This document shows, one piece after another, positions 44,425 through 56,307 of a stretch of DNA of 64,000 bases (position 1 is the first letter of the stretch; every line of letters begins with the position of its first letter). Source of the DNA: Passalora sequoiae (taxonomy: Eukaryota; Ascomycota; Dothideomycetes; Mycosphaerellales; Mycosphaerellaceae); contig WSQC01000013.1 in the NCBI GenBank assembly GCA_013248845.1, positions 1 to 64,000 on the forward strand. The letters are read 5' to 3'. The position numbers and the translations under genes are program-made. A model generated the notes under the pieces. That model saw only the letters and a list, made by a program, of their open reading frames with translations. It was not told the DNA's origin and did no database searches.

Positions 44425-45221
44425 TCCTACCGTTTGCAGTATCGCACAGCTTCGAATGTCGGCGCAGAATTCGCATCTTGTATCGTTGGTAAGATACCCG
44501 CAAATGATATCAGTTCTGTCGGCGTGACCGTGGTCGTATAAATTTGGAGACATCCCCACACCTGCCAGGCACCTACAGCGGTTTTCGGCTTTACTTCGCG
44601 CACTGCCAAGACATCCCACCCATATCCCTGGCTCTATCTTTGTGGGATGTTTCTTGCATACCTTATCGGCATTCAGTCAGAGGATCATGCCGTTGGAAGA
44701 CTGATCCTCGTCCAATCACGCTGTACATAATTCTGAGCTGTTGCGACTCAAATTGATTGGGTGACCGATGAAGTCCCAATACGGTAACAGCTCGTGCCTA
44801 TAGTATCCCAAGTCGTCCCTTCTTAATCAAGTTGCACAGGCATCGGCTTACTTTTCCTTTTGGCTCGAAACCCGTTTGTATCTATACTTCGGGCCCAGAA
44901 CATCACGTCAGGTGACTAACATTGCCGTTCCTGTTACTGAAGTCATGACGAGGTCATTCGTTCTTTGCTCCACTTCACTCTGGTCGTGAGCCTCGCGATC
45001 CTGCCATATGCCATGCTGTCGACTGATGCGTTAGAAATTCGAAGGCCGAGGTGATGAGATATCGATGCTGGCACCGCTAACACTACTGCGAAAGTCCATG
45101 TGGGATTTCGATATCGTTGGATTTAGATCCGTCCCCCTCTCACGACTCGCGACTGGCTGCCAGGGATGTTGCTTACAACAGCTGTCGATGCTTGCATCTC
45201 AAGTCCACGCGTAGTTGCTCC
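44425..45221. other. Intergenic, no gene seen
   Basis: Upstream region of the arrestin-like gene and 3' flank of GPI18. Short ORFs only. Confidence 0.5.
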
Positions 45222-46688
45222 TCAAGCTGGTGGCATGAATGCAGCATATAAGCCACCTTGAACGATAGCATACACGATCATCAATCTCACAAGCGACTTC
45301 GAATTTTGTGCCAAGAAAGCGAATATTGGGCCTTGGGATAGAAGCTCGCTTGCCTGTTTGCTTGATGTAACTTGCGACACCGCGTTGGCAAGCACAATGT
45401 ACCAGACGGGATATCCAGAGGAAATCCGATTGATGATCTGAACGTGGAAGCTTGTCAATGCCAAAAGCGCAAGAATTATCTGTGGCAGTGCCAGTCGTGC
45501 CATCGGGTCTGCCGTCGACATCATGTTCTGCATGCCTTGGGTACGTGTTGAAGAACCACGGCTGATCATCACCGCCCATCCTGTTGCGAGCATTATTGCA
45601 AGCATTGGTGCCGCGAGTGCGAACAAAGGCAGATTTGATGGTGTCCAGTAATGCCAGAGACCAACTCTCCAATAGTGGCTTTGCACCCATGTATATATGC
45701 TGGGAAGCCAATGATGGCACCATGGTCTGTCATTGCCTGCAGTGCAATAGTGTAAATAGGCTGTGAACTGTGGAACTGCATAGAAGAGTGCAAGAATCGA
45801 GCCTGCGACGAATAGCGCTCCTAGGCATATGACTGAAGCTAGATCCTTGTTGCGAAGAATTGTAGGTAGCTTCGGCATATAAGTCAGAAGGTCCCATGCG
45901 AGTATGGTGCCACTGAGCAAGCCATTGCTGCGTAGGGTAGCGGCCAGACCAAACATGAAGCCGGCACCGATGATGGAGCAAACATAGCGAGTTGTGTTGG
46001 AGGATTGACAGGCAACGAGATATGCCAGCATTCCCGAGAGGTTAGCTAAAGCAAACACGCTCTCTCCATACGGCGCCGAAAGAAACAGTCCGGCCGGAGA
46101 CACGGCATGTAAGCACGCCGTAATGAAGGCAATCTGTCTGCTCGTGTTCGGCAAACATTTCGCAGTCAGCCAATATAGGAGCAAGACTGCGAGAAAGTGC
46201 GAAACATGGGAGACGACAATGCCAGCCAAGGCATGAGAGATGAGTGTTCTGTGGTGAAGAGTGCGAGGGAACACTGAGATGAATACTTAGCCGATCGCAT
46301 CCGAACTCGCCATACAGCATCACACACCTTGAGCAATGAATGCAGTAAGCTTTGGAAAGGCTGAGTTGAAAGCCCATTCCTGCTCGAAGACGACGCCGCG
46401 GTCAGATATGCTAGTAAAGTAGATGGCATCCCATCGTGTCAGCTTGATCACGAGGCTGGCGGTCAGCGACGACAGCCAGGTGGTGGATGCAGACGAGTAC
46501 CGATCCAGGAGGATTTGTGTGGAGGTGTCGTAGCCAGGCGCAGGAGTGCCTAGAGCAACGAGGAGAAGAAGCGCTTTCCATAGCCAGAAGAATGCACAGA
46601 GTGTTGCGAGTGTCGTGCTCGGCGCATCTCCGTGTGCTGTCACCTTGGCTGGCGATGTAGCTGCTCCACTATGGCCGAATCGGGACAT
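45222..46688 (-). CDS. GPI18: GPI mannosyltransferase 2 (PIG-V/Gpi18 family)
   Basis: Two exons: 46688-46328 and 46273-45222, with a 54-nt intron (phase 1, joining QG-VFPRTL), 470 residues. Adds the second mannose to the GPI anchor precursor in the ER lumen. Family features: KLTRWDAIYFTSIS near residue 85 with the Asp typical of the lumenal catalytic loop, EQEWAFNSAFP, SPAGLFLSAPYGESVFAL, ATLRSNGLLSG, and several membrane segments ending LVRLMIVYAIVQGGLYAAF. The ATG at 46688 is preferred over an in-frame extension of 34 hydrophilic codons. Essential-type housekeeping gene. Confidence 0.92.
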
Positions 46689-48051
46689 GTTTTCGATTGG
46701 TGTCGCAGTCTCAGTACGGTAGGTGTGGCCACACTGACTGCCTACTAGCGACTGATCAACACTGCATCGGCCTTGGCGGTGGTTTCTCATGTACCTCGTA
46801 TCTTGGCGAGATAGAGATGGTAAGCTCTACCGTGCAGCTCTCTCAGCGCTACAGCATTACTTCAATGGGAATGGTAGGCTTCATCAGCAACAAGCAACGG
46901 CTAGATAGCTGTGTTCCTGGACCAACAATTGCTTCGAGAGCTGACGAAGCTTATAGAGGTGGGGCGGCTAATCAAATTGAGCGGCGTGATTTGGTCCGAA
47001 GACAATGTGACAGAGATGGGTGCTTGGAATCGCACCGTCGGTGGTATTTTGCGTGTCCGGTTCGGAGGCAAGTGTTGGCCTTTGGTGCGAAGATATTGCG
47101 GGACGAGGCGGGAGACGGATTGTTTCTGAAGCCGCGTCTCCGTATGAGCAGCAGGAGATGCACGTGGTCAGACGGTAGAGCAAAGCATTTATTACGGGAC
47201 ACAGTGGGAGAATGGTAGGTGAAACGCGTGCTTGGCGTGCTTGGCATGGTGAAGATGGGTGTGGCCAGAAGTGGCGGCTCGGAAAAGAGCGAATGGCAGA
47301 CAAATGATCATGCTCCTCCTCCTATAACGTACTCCTTGGCATGACAGGAACAGGTATACGTAGGCCAGTGGACTAGTACAATGCTCGTATCTTGGCACGT
47401 GAAGTCCCAGTGGTTTATGAACGGACATGCCCCTCTTTTGAATCCCTGCAATGCTGTTTTCCCGGATTCTCGGATGCCAGCGTTGCGCGTGTCTCATTGT
47501 GCAAGGATGGAAGGATGCAAGGATGCAAGGGTGCAAGGGTGCAAGGATGATAACACACAAGAACTGATGATGTGGATGATGTGAGATGCTACACAATGCT
47601 TGATCGCAGTTGCAAACCGTTTGCGCTCCGCACTTTTTCTTAAAAGACAATAATAATAATCATCCTCCTCCTGTCAACCACGTTTCGAGACTCGTTCGGT
47701 CCATTTCCGGCCAGGATGCGCTTTGTTTCCTCTTCCTCAGGGAAGTGATCAGCCTCTGGTTTTTTCAGCGCTTCAAGACGGCTACTTCTACAGAGGAGCT
47801 GAGAGAAAGAGAGAGTGGTACACGTCAGGAAGGGAAAGATCCTCCTCCTGCTCCTCCTCTCCATCGAATAAACACCCCATCCTCTGCTCTCCTCCCACAT
47901 TATCAAATCCTGCCTTTCTGCCTGCCTGCCTGAATGTCTCCAGTCCTTCCCATCATAATAACATTACACCAACAGTCTGGGGCTGTGTCACACCTGCGAC
48001 TGCCCTCCAGCTGTAACTTACCCCACATATCCGACGCGCGAGCATGCCATC
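46689..48051. other. Intergenic, no gene seen
   Basis: Divergent promoter region of GPI18 and the following plus-strand gene. Pyrimidine-rich near 47640-48050, typical of a fungal core promoter and leader. Contains a short minisatellite. Confidence 0.5.
47504..47550 (+). repeat. Short tandem repeat (GCAAGGAT/GGGTGCAA type)
   Basis: Five to six copies of an 8-10 bp unit of the form GGATGCAA or GGGTGCAA, intergenic. Confidence 0.75.
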
Positions 48052-49971
48052 ATGGCAGCAGCAGCACCACCGCCACCACCACTAGCGGCAGCAACGCCAC
48101 CACCAAATCAACATGCACCTCCCACGTTAGTCAAGTGGACGGTGCCGTCTCTACCTGCGACCTTCCTGACTATGCTGAATCCATTCGCCAATAATCTCGA
48201 TGCCGACCCCAGTGCAGCCTCAACAAAGCCCACCGCCAACGATGCCACCCAGCGTTCCATCTTGAAACGACCCATCCTTGCAACCATACCCATCAATGAC
48301 CACAACAGAGGACCTCCCTCGCCGAGCAGGAGTAGCGGCTCCGTCATGTTTGCGGAACCAGAGACGACGAGTAATTCGGATGCCGGGTCGCGAGATGGGA
48401 GCGTGGGCGCAAGACGTGCGAAGAAGACTGCGAAACCCAAGACACAATTCAGCATATGCCACCCTGCGCCGGAATCCAAAACACGGCAGAAGCTCCATCG
48501 ACGACCACGATCCTTGATGCAACTGCACCGTCTCAGCGCCACGGCACGTCCGCGACCCGCTCTGGATGTCATCCCATCCGCCAACTTCAGTGTACGCATG
48601 AATAGAGCCATCGCGAAGGTCTTTCGAGCCAAACATAGTCTGTGCACGAGTGACTTGGTTGTCTTGAAGGCGGAAAAGTACACCACAGAAGAAGCGGACG
48701 AAGAACAGGAAGCTCGCGATGTCATTGGCTTGATATGTAAAGGTCGCAAGGATGAGGACAAGTCGCGCGCTGGAAAAGTCACGATTCACTTGGCGTCTGG
48801 AGAAACATGGGAAGCATATCAGGCCACGAATGGCGGGTACGAGTTCACTATGACCGACGAGCATGGCCTCGATCTGACAGTGCGCTGGGTACCGAAGAAG
48901 GCCAAGGCGAGGGAGAACGGCAAAATTTCCACCAAGCATACGCAACGGCGATTCAACTTCAGTACAATATCACCCAACAGCCGGAAACATCCTGTCATAG
49001 CCAGCCTGTCTAGCACGGGCCTTGATATCAACGACGTTTACAAAATACCTAATGCCACCGCTGTGACGCCCCTGAGTACACCTAAGCAGACCGGCGCCAT
49101 TCTCGAAGATGCCATGGAGGATGAAGTCGATGAAGCACAACAGCACCAATGCGAAACCGACGATCGATTGCGAGTGCTGGTGACCTTGACTGGCATCTTT
49201 GTCGCGTTCAAAGAAGGTTGGAGTCCAAGCTTTAAGTACGACGGGAAAGACGGTGCGTCAGCTCTGGTATCACCCAGCAAATCGTCGCTTCCTGCCATCG
49301 CCACACCACCTGGATCCCCCATACCACATGCGCTCGAGAAGCATGGCAGCATAAGAAGCATTGGATCCGGCATCATCCGGAGATCAAGTGCGCTCTCGAG
49401 GAGCAATCGCAATAGTACCGCCTCCGTGCCCGAAGGTGACGAGTCCGAGCCACCAAGTCGAAGCAATAGCATCATCAAAAGCGGCCGAGGTCGAGCGGAC
49501 TCGTCAAGCACCGTGCTCGTGCATCGTGCTGCCGGTAATCGAAGAAAGAACAACCAACCAGCCCCATGGCGACCTGACCTCGATATTACGCACGACCCAC
49601 TACCAGAAGCGTCAAGGGAAGACCTCTCGAGAGACTCGAGAGAGTCTGCGGCCCCACGCGAAGCAGCGAAGCCATCGCCATTTGCAAGCGGCAACACCCC
49701 GCAAGGTTTCTCGTCCAGCAGAACACCATCTGATGGGAGTACCAAACCTGAGGTTAATGGTCAAGGTCCAAACGCATCTGCATCGAGCTCGCAGAGGAGT
49801 CGACAGGCGAGCTCCATAATAGAGAAGATTGCGAAACGTGAGAGTACGAGCACGACTGATGTTGACGCTCGGAGGAGTGTTCCTTCCGGCATGAAGTCTG
49901 ACAAGACGAGGAGAAAGAGAGCGAGCTTGTGGCGACGCATACTCTGTGGGGGCAAGGCGCATGATCTTTAG
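48052..49971 (+). CDS. Conserved-looking disordered protein, unknown function
   Basis: A 639-residue single exon from ATG at 48052. Starts with a Pro/Ala tract, then long Ser/Pro/Arg-rich low-complexity stretches (for example SRSNSIIKSGRGRADSSS). A more folded-looking block spans about residues 175-290 (VLKAEKYTTEEADEEQEARDVIG, GETWEAYQATNGGYEFTM, LDLTVRWVPKKAK), with another short block near 375 (LRVLVTLTGIFVAFKEGW). The C-terminus is basic (KTRRKRASLWRRILCGGKAHDL) and could bind membranes or nucleic acid. No catalytic motif. Many RxxS sites suggest phosphorylation. Probably a filamentous-fungus-specific protein. Confidence 0.8.
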   Translation: MAAAAPPPPPLAAATPPPNQHAPPTLVKWTVPSLPATFLTMLNPFANNLDADPSAASTKPTANDATQRSILKRPILATIPINDHNRGPPSPSRSSGSVMFAEPETTSNSDAGSRDGSVGARRAKKTAKPKTQFSICHPAPESKTRQKLHRRPRSLMQLHRLSATARPRPALDVIPSANFSVRMNRAIAKVFRAKHSLCTSDLVVLKAEKYTTEEADEEQEARDVIGLICKGRKDEDKSRAGKVTIHLASGETWEAYQATNGGYEFTMTDEHGLDLTVRWVPKKAKARENGKISTKHTQRRFNFSTISPNSRKHPVIASLSSTGLDINDVYKIPNATAVTPLSTPKQTGAILEDAMEDEVDEAQQHQCETDDRLRVLVTLTGIFVAFKEGWSPSFKYDGKDGASALVSPSKSSLPAIATPPGSPIPHALEKHGSIRSIGSGIIRRSSALSRSNRNSTASVPEGDESEPPSRSNSIIKSGRGRADSSSTVLVHRAAGNRRKNNQPAPWRPDLDITHDPLPEASREDLSRDSRESAAPREAAKPSPFASGNTPQGFSSSRTPSDGSTKPEVNGQGPNASASSSQRSRQASSIIEKIAKRESTSTTDVDARRSVPSGMKSDKTRRKRASLWRRILCGGKAHDL

Positions 49972-50656
49972 CAAAGGGTCCGCTGGAATCGTCGCTTCGG
50001 CAGAGGACGGAATGTCAGGCGGACGAAATCTTCTGGGACGCTTTGAAAATGTAAATGTTTCTCTGCCTTCGTGAAGGAAGCGATGATGATCGGGAAGGTT
50101 GCTGCGTGCACACTTGGCCAGCTGTATTGTGTAGCGAGGTATGGTGTACATGTGATCAATGTATACATTTTACCTGAGCTGTACACGCAGAACCTGCCCC
50201 CGATCCCGAGCAATCACGAGTACGACGAGGAGTCAAAGAATACCACCAACTCACACTTCTTATCTTACGTAGCTAGAAGAGTAACAGTAGCCTGGGTATT
50301 ACAGAGATTCGCCAAAATTCCCATTCGTGCTTACTCAGCAGGCCCGCTACCACCCTCCTTCGAACTCCCGACAGCAGAGCTCCACCGCCATGCTAGCGAT
50401 TCACGACCCACCAGAAATAACGAAAAATCCCCCTAACCTCCATCCGACGTATGACATCCGCCTCTCTCTCCCCAATTGCCATACCGCCACGCATTCCCCG
50501 GCGGATCCGTAGACCCGCTCTATACGTCTGATCCCCCAACCAGCCATGCACACACACACTCTCTCTCTCTCTTTCTCTCTCTCGCAAAATCCCTTCCATC
50601 CGTAATGGAAGCCCTTCTTCTCATCAAAAGAAATCCGGGCCGATGGCGTCGTAGCG
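49972..50656. other. Intergenic with microsatellite
   Basis: No gene seen. Includes a CA/CT simple repeat at about 50546-50583. Confidence 0.5.
50546..50583 (+). repeat. (CA)n(CT)n microsatellite
   Basis: A short CA run passes directly into a CT run with a few T interruptions. Intergenic. Confidence 0.85.
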
Positions 50657-51193
50657 TTGGAAGGCGTACCTGGGAAACCAAACGGAGCGACTGCTGCTCA
50701 TCAGTGCAAGTTCACGCCCTCCAAGCGCGAATGCGAGAGACAAGCTGGTCGAACTTTTGGTTCGAAGTGGCTGTTCGTCCTGGATGAGTATCGTCACCAG
50801 ACTCGCCCCATATCTCGCATAGCGAGTAGTCCGAGCGTCTCATGTTAGTCTGGTAGTGGTAGCAGTAGTGCTCTCGATGACTGTCTACGTATGGAGAGCT
50901 CTGTTAATCGGTCTTCTAGCGAGCCTGATTATCGTACCCGAGGCGAGGATGTCAAGCCCGATGTTATGTTGGAGTCATGCTCTCTCGATTGCGACTACTC
51001 GAACGGAGGCGGTTGTTATCTTGCGCCTCTGCTGCACTGTGGCTTGTGCGAGGGAGGGCCAGTCGTGGGGGCACATAGGACATCAATTCCAAGCGGCTGC
51101 TACGGATCCGGCAAAGGCAGCGGCCATGATGCTCAAGACAAGTCGAGTAAAAGCTTCATATGCTCTAGGGTCAGTAGAGAACGAGTGATCTAG
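50657..51193 (+). pseudogene. ORF broken by a single TAG
   Basis: One frame runs 179 codons with a single internal stop, TAG at 50846-50848, between SPSVSC and SGSGSSSALDD. The stop fits CAG to TAG. The part before the stop has TFGSKWLFVLDEYRHQTRP after a CER, faintly like a degenerate C2H2 finger. The part after is Ser-, Gly- and Cys-rich. Family unknown; could be chance. Confidence 0.3.
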
Positions 51194-52463
51194 CACGCAT
51201 CTGCACCAGTCCGTAAGTCTGCTCGACGTCTTAGACGCTGTATATTCCAGGCATTATGTATTGACCGCCTCGTGCTTCACACATCCGACTCCTTTCATGC
51301 TGGGCCGACCGTGTCAGTGCTACCGTCTACATGAGCTGGTCTAGCTGGAGACCGGGGAGCCTCTTGACATTGTAACATCACATTCGCTGCATCGCCAGAT
51401 TGATGCGCAGTGGCACACGGCATTCATTTCATCAAAAGCATGGTGCTTATGTCCTGTGTCCCATGGATCAGTACAGGACCAGCTATGTGACAGCTAAACA
51501 AGCATCCGTAACTTTTGGAGTCGTGGCCAATAAACCTGTCGCGTATAAGCAATCCGGTCTTGGTACAGATTACCAGATCCTGTCATATTGAGCAGTGCCG
51601 CAGCACTCGTATACAACAACATATGCTTTCGCGGCAACATAGAACACTCTCCAGCATTCATTGGCATCATCAGCGTCCGGATGGTTATGTTGAGCACTGA
51701 CGACATCGGAGTTCTCCTGTCTTGATACGTCAAGTGACACCCATTCGAACAATAGATCGCTATCACGCTCCTGCTACCAATATCTGCCGTCCGAAGTGAT
51801 TGATCAGAGACACCGTGGCGTGACCCGAGTTGAGACTTGTGGAAGTCTCCGGAGGTATCGCTCAGGCGGTCACCAAGTTCCGCAATAAACGGGCCATGCT
51901 TTTTGTCATTCCAACAGTACTCGAGGTCCAATCGCGCGAGCACAAAGGCTTCATCTAAAAGCTGCGAGAGAAAATAGCCAGCTCAGGCGATGAAACTATC
52001 CAGCAGTCCCAGTGACTTACGAGCTGTAAAAGTCCATCGATTTTCCACCATCGCCAGAGCCAGGAGACTTTGAGGATGCCGAATCAACATCAGTCTCAAC
52101 TTCTCCATCGAATCCCAAGCCTGTATATCCTCCATCTTGGGAAGCCACAACCTCCGAAGACGCCACTCTTCAGGCAATCAATCGGATGGTTGCCCGACAT
52201 TGTACCTCTCTGGGTGCTGCCATCGACGAAAGCACCCTTTCAGAGCTGTGATATCTTCCCATGTGAGACACTCTCCGACTGCGAAGCATAGTGTTCCTAG
52301 TGGGTATCAGCAAGTAGATGTTGGTGGCGACGAACGAGTAAAGCTCCGCGGCGACCTGGATCCTGTCCTCTGTTGGCAAGTCGAGAGGTAGCCACTCTTG
52401 TAGTGCGCGGTCGAGGTCTGCAGAATGTGAGCACCGGCTATGATCTGACATGGATTGATCAAA
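51194..52463. other. Degenerate interval
   Basis: Several minus-strand ORFs of 64-149 codons (51494-51943, 51983-52177, 52170-52451) that may be the decayed C-terminal part of the adjacent HET relic, but none carries a motif I can support. Confidence 0.35.
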
Positions 52464-53100
52464 TCATTTGATTTCGACCTCAATAAGATTCATCTTCAGA
52501 CGCATAGGAAAATGACTTTGGCGTTCCTCGATCTGCAGGACTTCAACAAACGATCTATGTGCTGTTCGAGCCCGCAGTATCTCAAGACAGCTAGTGGAAA
52601 GAGCATTTACTGAAATCAAGTAATCGGCCTGTATTCCAGCACGTCCTCTGGCCATCTCACTAATGATAATATCCCATAAATGCGGTCTTCAAAATTCACG
52701 CACTCTCGAGCCGAGGACATCATAATAGCTTCTGCGAACCCCAAGGAGCGCCTAGTCCTAGCATCTTCGTCCAGAAGGTCCAAGATCATGTCAGCAATTA
52801 TTTCGTCGTTGCGGAAGCGACAAACTGCACGGCGTAATGCTACTGCAAGGATCTCGGCTTCGCCACAGCAGATCAAAAGCTCCTTTGCGAGGGCGCACTC
52901 TTGCACAATCCAAGGCCACCGCCAGGAAGAACGACTTTAAAAAGCGTCTGCCGCTGTCTCGTACTTCAGCTCGAGTTGCTCACGATTAGCACCCTTGGCA
53001 TTATACCTGTTGTCATAGAGAATCCCCTGCTCTCATGGCGCAGAGTAAATTATTCTTCCAGCTCGATTTGCTGCGCCCACGCAGGCTAGGACCTTCTATG
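52464..53100 (-). pseudogene. Second HET-domain relic
   Basis: On the minus strand: RIIYSAP then, after TGA, EQGILYD (about 53060-53010); after a TAA at about 52936, SWRWPWIVQECALAKELLICCGE; and FEDRIYGILSLVRWPEDVLEYRP. These match the WxxQExxLA and DRIYGLLSL landmarks of HET proteins. The frame then shifts near 52640 into ADYLISVNALSTSCLEILRA, which is the usual continuation. In-frame stops and the shift make it non-functional. The TAA fits CAA to TAA. Confidence 0.55.
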
Positions 53101-53847
53101 CGGACTGAAACATATGACCCATCTTCTGTACCTGATGGGAGATCTCCATATCGTCTTCTTGAGGTATGCAAGTTGCGACGAGCCGCAAATGACGCACCGT
53201 TGAGAATGATCGTTCGGGGCCTCCTATTTGTGCCTAGGTGTAGGAAATCGCAATATACGGGGGAGTATCTTCGGCCTCGTATGTACTTAGACGACAGTTG
53301 ATGGGATGGCGGATATGAGATGATTTTGTGCTTTCTCGGTTGCTAGACAACCCTTCATCGTCGCCGGGGAAATCATGCTCCCAAGCATCGAACCTCAGCA
53401 AGCGGGCGAGTCCCTGAATAGTGTATGGGAGAAGGGTTGGGAGGCGTCCATGGCGAGGACCGGATTTTTGGTGGCATTGGTCGTATGATCCATGTCTGCT
53501 GAGGTCCTACTATTGCATAGCTAGCCGGCATATCTCTGTAGATAATTCGAAGTTCACGCAATGCAGTGATGCACATAAACGTTCGTTGGGCACGTTAGCT
53601 GGCACCTTCAGGAGGTGGGTGGGTCTTTGCGCAGCCACTTGGAGGGCGTGAGTTTTGTCACTTCGCCCTGTCAACCAGCCACAATGTTATGCAGCAATAG
53701 TGCATTTGTACTCGCACTTCGGCGCCTCTATCAATGACGAAGCAATAAACATTGGAACTCACGTCGGTGCGCACTGTGTCTAGCAGCTGTCACTACAATC
53801 GCGGTTATACAATTGGCGTGCCGTTTACCGATCCCGCAAACCATCAC
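53101..53847. other. Intergenic, no gene seen
   Basis: Downstream of the acyltransferase gene (minus) and upstream side of the HET relic. Short ORFs only. Confidence 0.5.
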
Positions 53848-55604
53848 TCATATTGCTGGCGCCTCCCAAGCTTCCCTCCGTATCTTCATCAAATTACTCT
53901 GTTTGTGTGGCAAGCTCACTTCTCTTTCTTTGTAGAAGCCAAGCTCCTCTAGATACTTTCGCAGCCTGTTTGTCGTCAGCACATGCACTTCCTCGCATAT
54001 ATCCAGTCCGATACGTACTTGAAATTATCCACCCTCGGCTCCATCATAACGACATTCGTCCTCGAGTCTGCTAGCCAACAGTGATGTAAAAGCGCACTCA
54101 ACCACACCTTGATTCTATGGGGACCGCGGAACTCCTGCTCACCAACGAGCACATGCAAACCACGATCCCAGTCGGCCACTTCCCCACCTAGATACTGCGC
54201 AAGTCTGTCTTCTTTGGCCCAATATATCTCGAAGAAACCAAAAGGCTTTCCGTCAAAACAGCCAATGACTGGTATGGAATGTTTTGACGTCAGACCATGC
54301 TTCAAGAACTGTTCCTGGTGCTCGATCGGACCTTGCTCGCCCCATGAGTAAGATACGCGCGGGTCGTTCATCCACTTGTGCAATATCTCGACATCATTCA
54401 TGCGGGTGGTGTCAAACTCGCGCTCTCCAAGGCTCAAGTCTCCTACTTGTGTTATTTTGGGATCAGAGTGCTGGCCTGTTGCTCGGAGGATGTCTCGCCC
54501 GGACTGTAGAGAATCTGCGCCAGCATGCTGTGAAAATGGACCACTGTGTACGATCGGCCTCTTGCTGAGCGATGCCACGCGGAAGCTGAGATACTGGCCC
54601 AAGCTTGGGATATACCTTGTATAAAACGTCTCGCCTTGTCGTGGTGGTTTCGGTCGAATTGGGTGTCGTATGTTGTCTGTGAAAGTGTACTGACATGGCG
54701 GAGGCGGGTAATACGTCGGCAGATGCGAGCCGGAGTGGAAAGGTCCTGGAGGAGTGCCCGCTCGATGGCCTAACCCCAGCGCAGACTGCGTAGTGGCCTG
54801 CATGCCAAGTGGTGTGTTCGTTCTCTCCGCCTGCCCTTCGTGTATTTGGTTGTTTCTGTTCGGGCTAGCAGGCCTACTTCCAGCCGGACTGATGGATGGA
54901 TATGGCGAGCTTGTATGGAGTGGAGCTAGCGTAAAGAGGTAGACTCTGGGATCAAGTTGCCAGAAGCTTCGCCTTGACACGAACATCTTTGTCCAGCCTT
55001 CGCTAGCATTCTTGACCCCATCGTCGGGGTCCAGCCCCACCGCGCTGTCCTCTGAAGCGATCAGGCCCATTCTCTCTATCTTTGGGAGCAGGTGCTTGCT
55101 AGTAAAAATGCCCTCTCGATTGATGTTGATACGCCATTCTCCCTTTGGCTTGCCCTCGTCCGGCGTGTTCTCTGAAACAGAATTCGTGACTTGTGGAGCT
55201 GGCTCTTGCTGGTGGAAATACCAATACAACGTCGCCCACAGCATCATGGCAATCTGCCGTGTAGGACTCGTAGGCGGTCTGAACTCATTACTGGCAGGAT
55301 TCGATATGGATGATATGAACAGGTGATCGTTCCTCAAGCTCGGCCTCCTGTACCTATGAATATGACGTGGCTTCTGGGGAACATCTGCTCGCATCGCCGA
55401 CTCGGAGTCGTATCGCGGCGAGTCGGGAGGAGGCTTGGCAGCATGGTCATCTTCGTCGTCTTCGCTATTCAGTATAATGGTCCAGCCAGGGGGAAAGACG
55501 TTGTGGTGAGCGCTCAGATCGTTGGCTTTGAAGTAGAGACCGCCAAAGACTGGCGTGACACTCAACGTCTGGCCATTAGGCAGATGGACTATCGCCGGCG
55601 CCAT
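53848..55604 (-). CDS. Siderophore hydroxyornithine acyltransferase (SidL/SidF-type GNAT)
   Basis: Two exons: 55604-54019 and 53965-53848, with a 53-nt intron, 567 residues. The family transfers an acyl group (acetyl for SidL, anhydromevalonyl for SidF) to N5-hydroxyornithine in hydroxamate siderophore synthesis. Landmarks: IVHLPNGQTLSVTPVFGGL, RQIAMMLWATLYWYFH, RINIREGIFTSKHLLPK-like core, the long GSHLPTYYPPPP and KPPRQGETFYTRYIPSLGQY stretch, then the GNAT domain WMNDPRVSYSWGEQGP, GKPFGFFEIYWAKEDR, LVGEQEFRGPHR, MEPRVDN. Ignoring the intron truncates the end; exon 2 restores GFYKEREVSLPHKQ and a terminal API with no peroxisomal SKL. Two Ser/Pro-rich inserts make it longer than usual. SidL or SidF cannot be separated here; no other siderophore gene is adjacent. 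Confidence 0.88.
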
Positions 55605-56307
55605 TTCTTGAATTCAGCTGACGACACCACAATGCGCATGCTCTTACCTGCGAGGTCAACGTATGCTGAGTCGTGTATCAATGCAAGGAGACAGCTGTCA
55701 CTATGTCGTCCAAGTGAGAGAACATCAATGGCAAGCAACTCTAGCCTTGCTTTTCTTCCTCGTGGAGCAGGGCAAGGACAATATGCACGTAGACCTAGTG
55801 GGGCGATCTCAAGGTCTTATGTCATAGAGTCACGATTGTTGGAAGGGAAGATGTTGCTGACCATCAGCTGTTTGCTCACGCGATTGCGATTGCGATACCA
55901 AACTGCCTTTCAATTGGCAACGCGACCGCTCTTGGCGTTTCTGATGTCACCGCCATAGATACACCGACAAGATGTGCACCCTCACAATTTAGTTCCATGA
56001 GAGGAGCAAAGACAATCCTCGATGATGGTACTTGATCTGTCCGGCATTGTAACGAGCAATCTAGCCTGATCTATATCTAATGCTATGTGCGCACCAACTG
56101 GCCGTGTCTCGACCTTCCTTGAGTCTTCACTTACTCCCTCACAGAATTCTTGGGTGGTTCGTGGTCGCAAAGCGAATACAAGGCGTGCAAGATCGGCACG
56201 GCCTATCTTTTTGACACAGCTCATGAAGGATATATGTGGTTTCTACCATGGGTATCATATCTATTGTGCTCGTGAAGACCTTCCATCTCCACTCTTATGC
56301 CACAGCT
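55605..56307. other. Intergenic, no gene seen
   Basis: Promoter of the acyltransferase and 3' flank of the phosphatase. An 80-codon minus frame at 55982-56224 has no support. Confidence 0.5.

Noticed and set aside
48108..48945. Two long minus-strand ORFs (224 and 241 codons)
   Set aside because: Both are antisense to the well-supported plus-strand gene.
49038..49745. 235-codon minus-strand ORF
   Set aside because: Antisense shadow of the Ser-rich part of the 639-residue gene.
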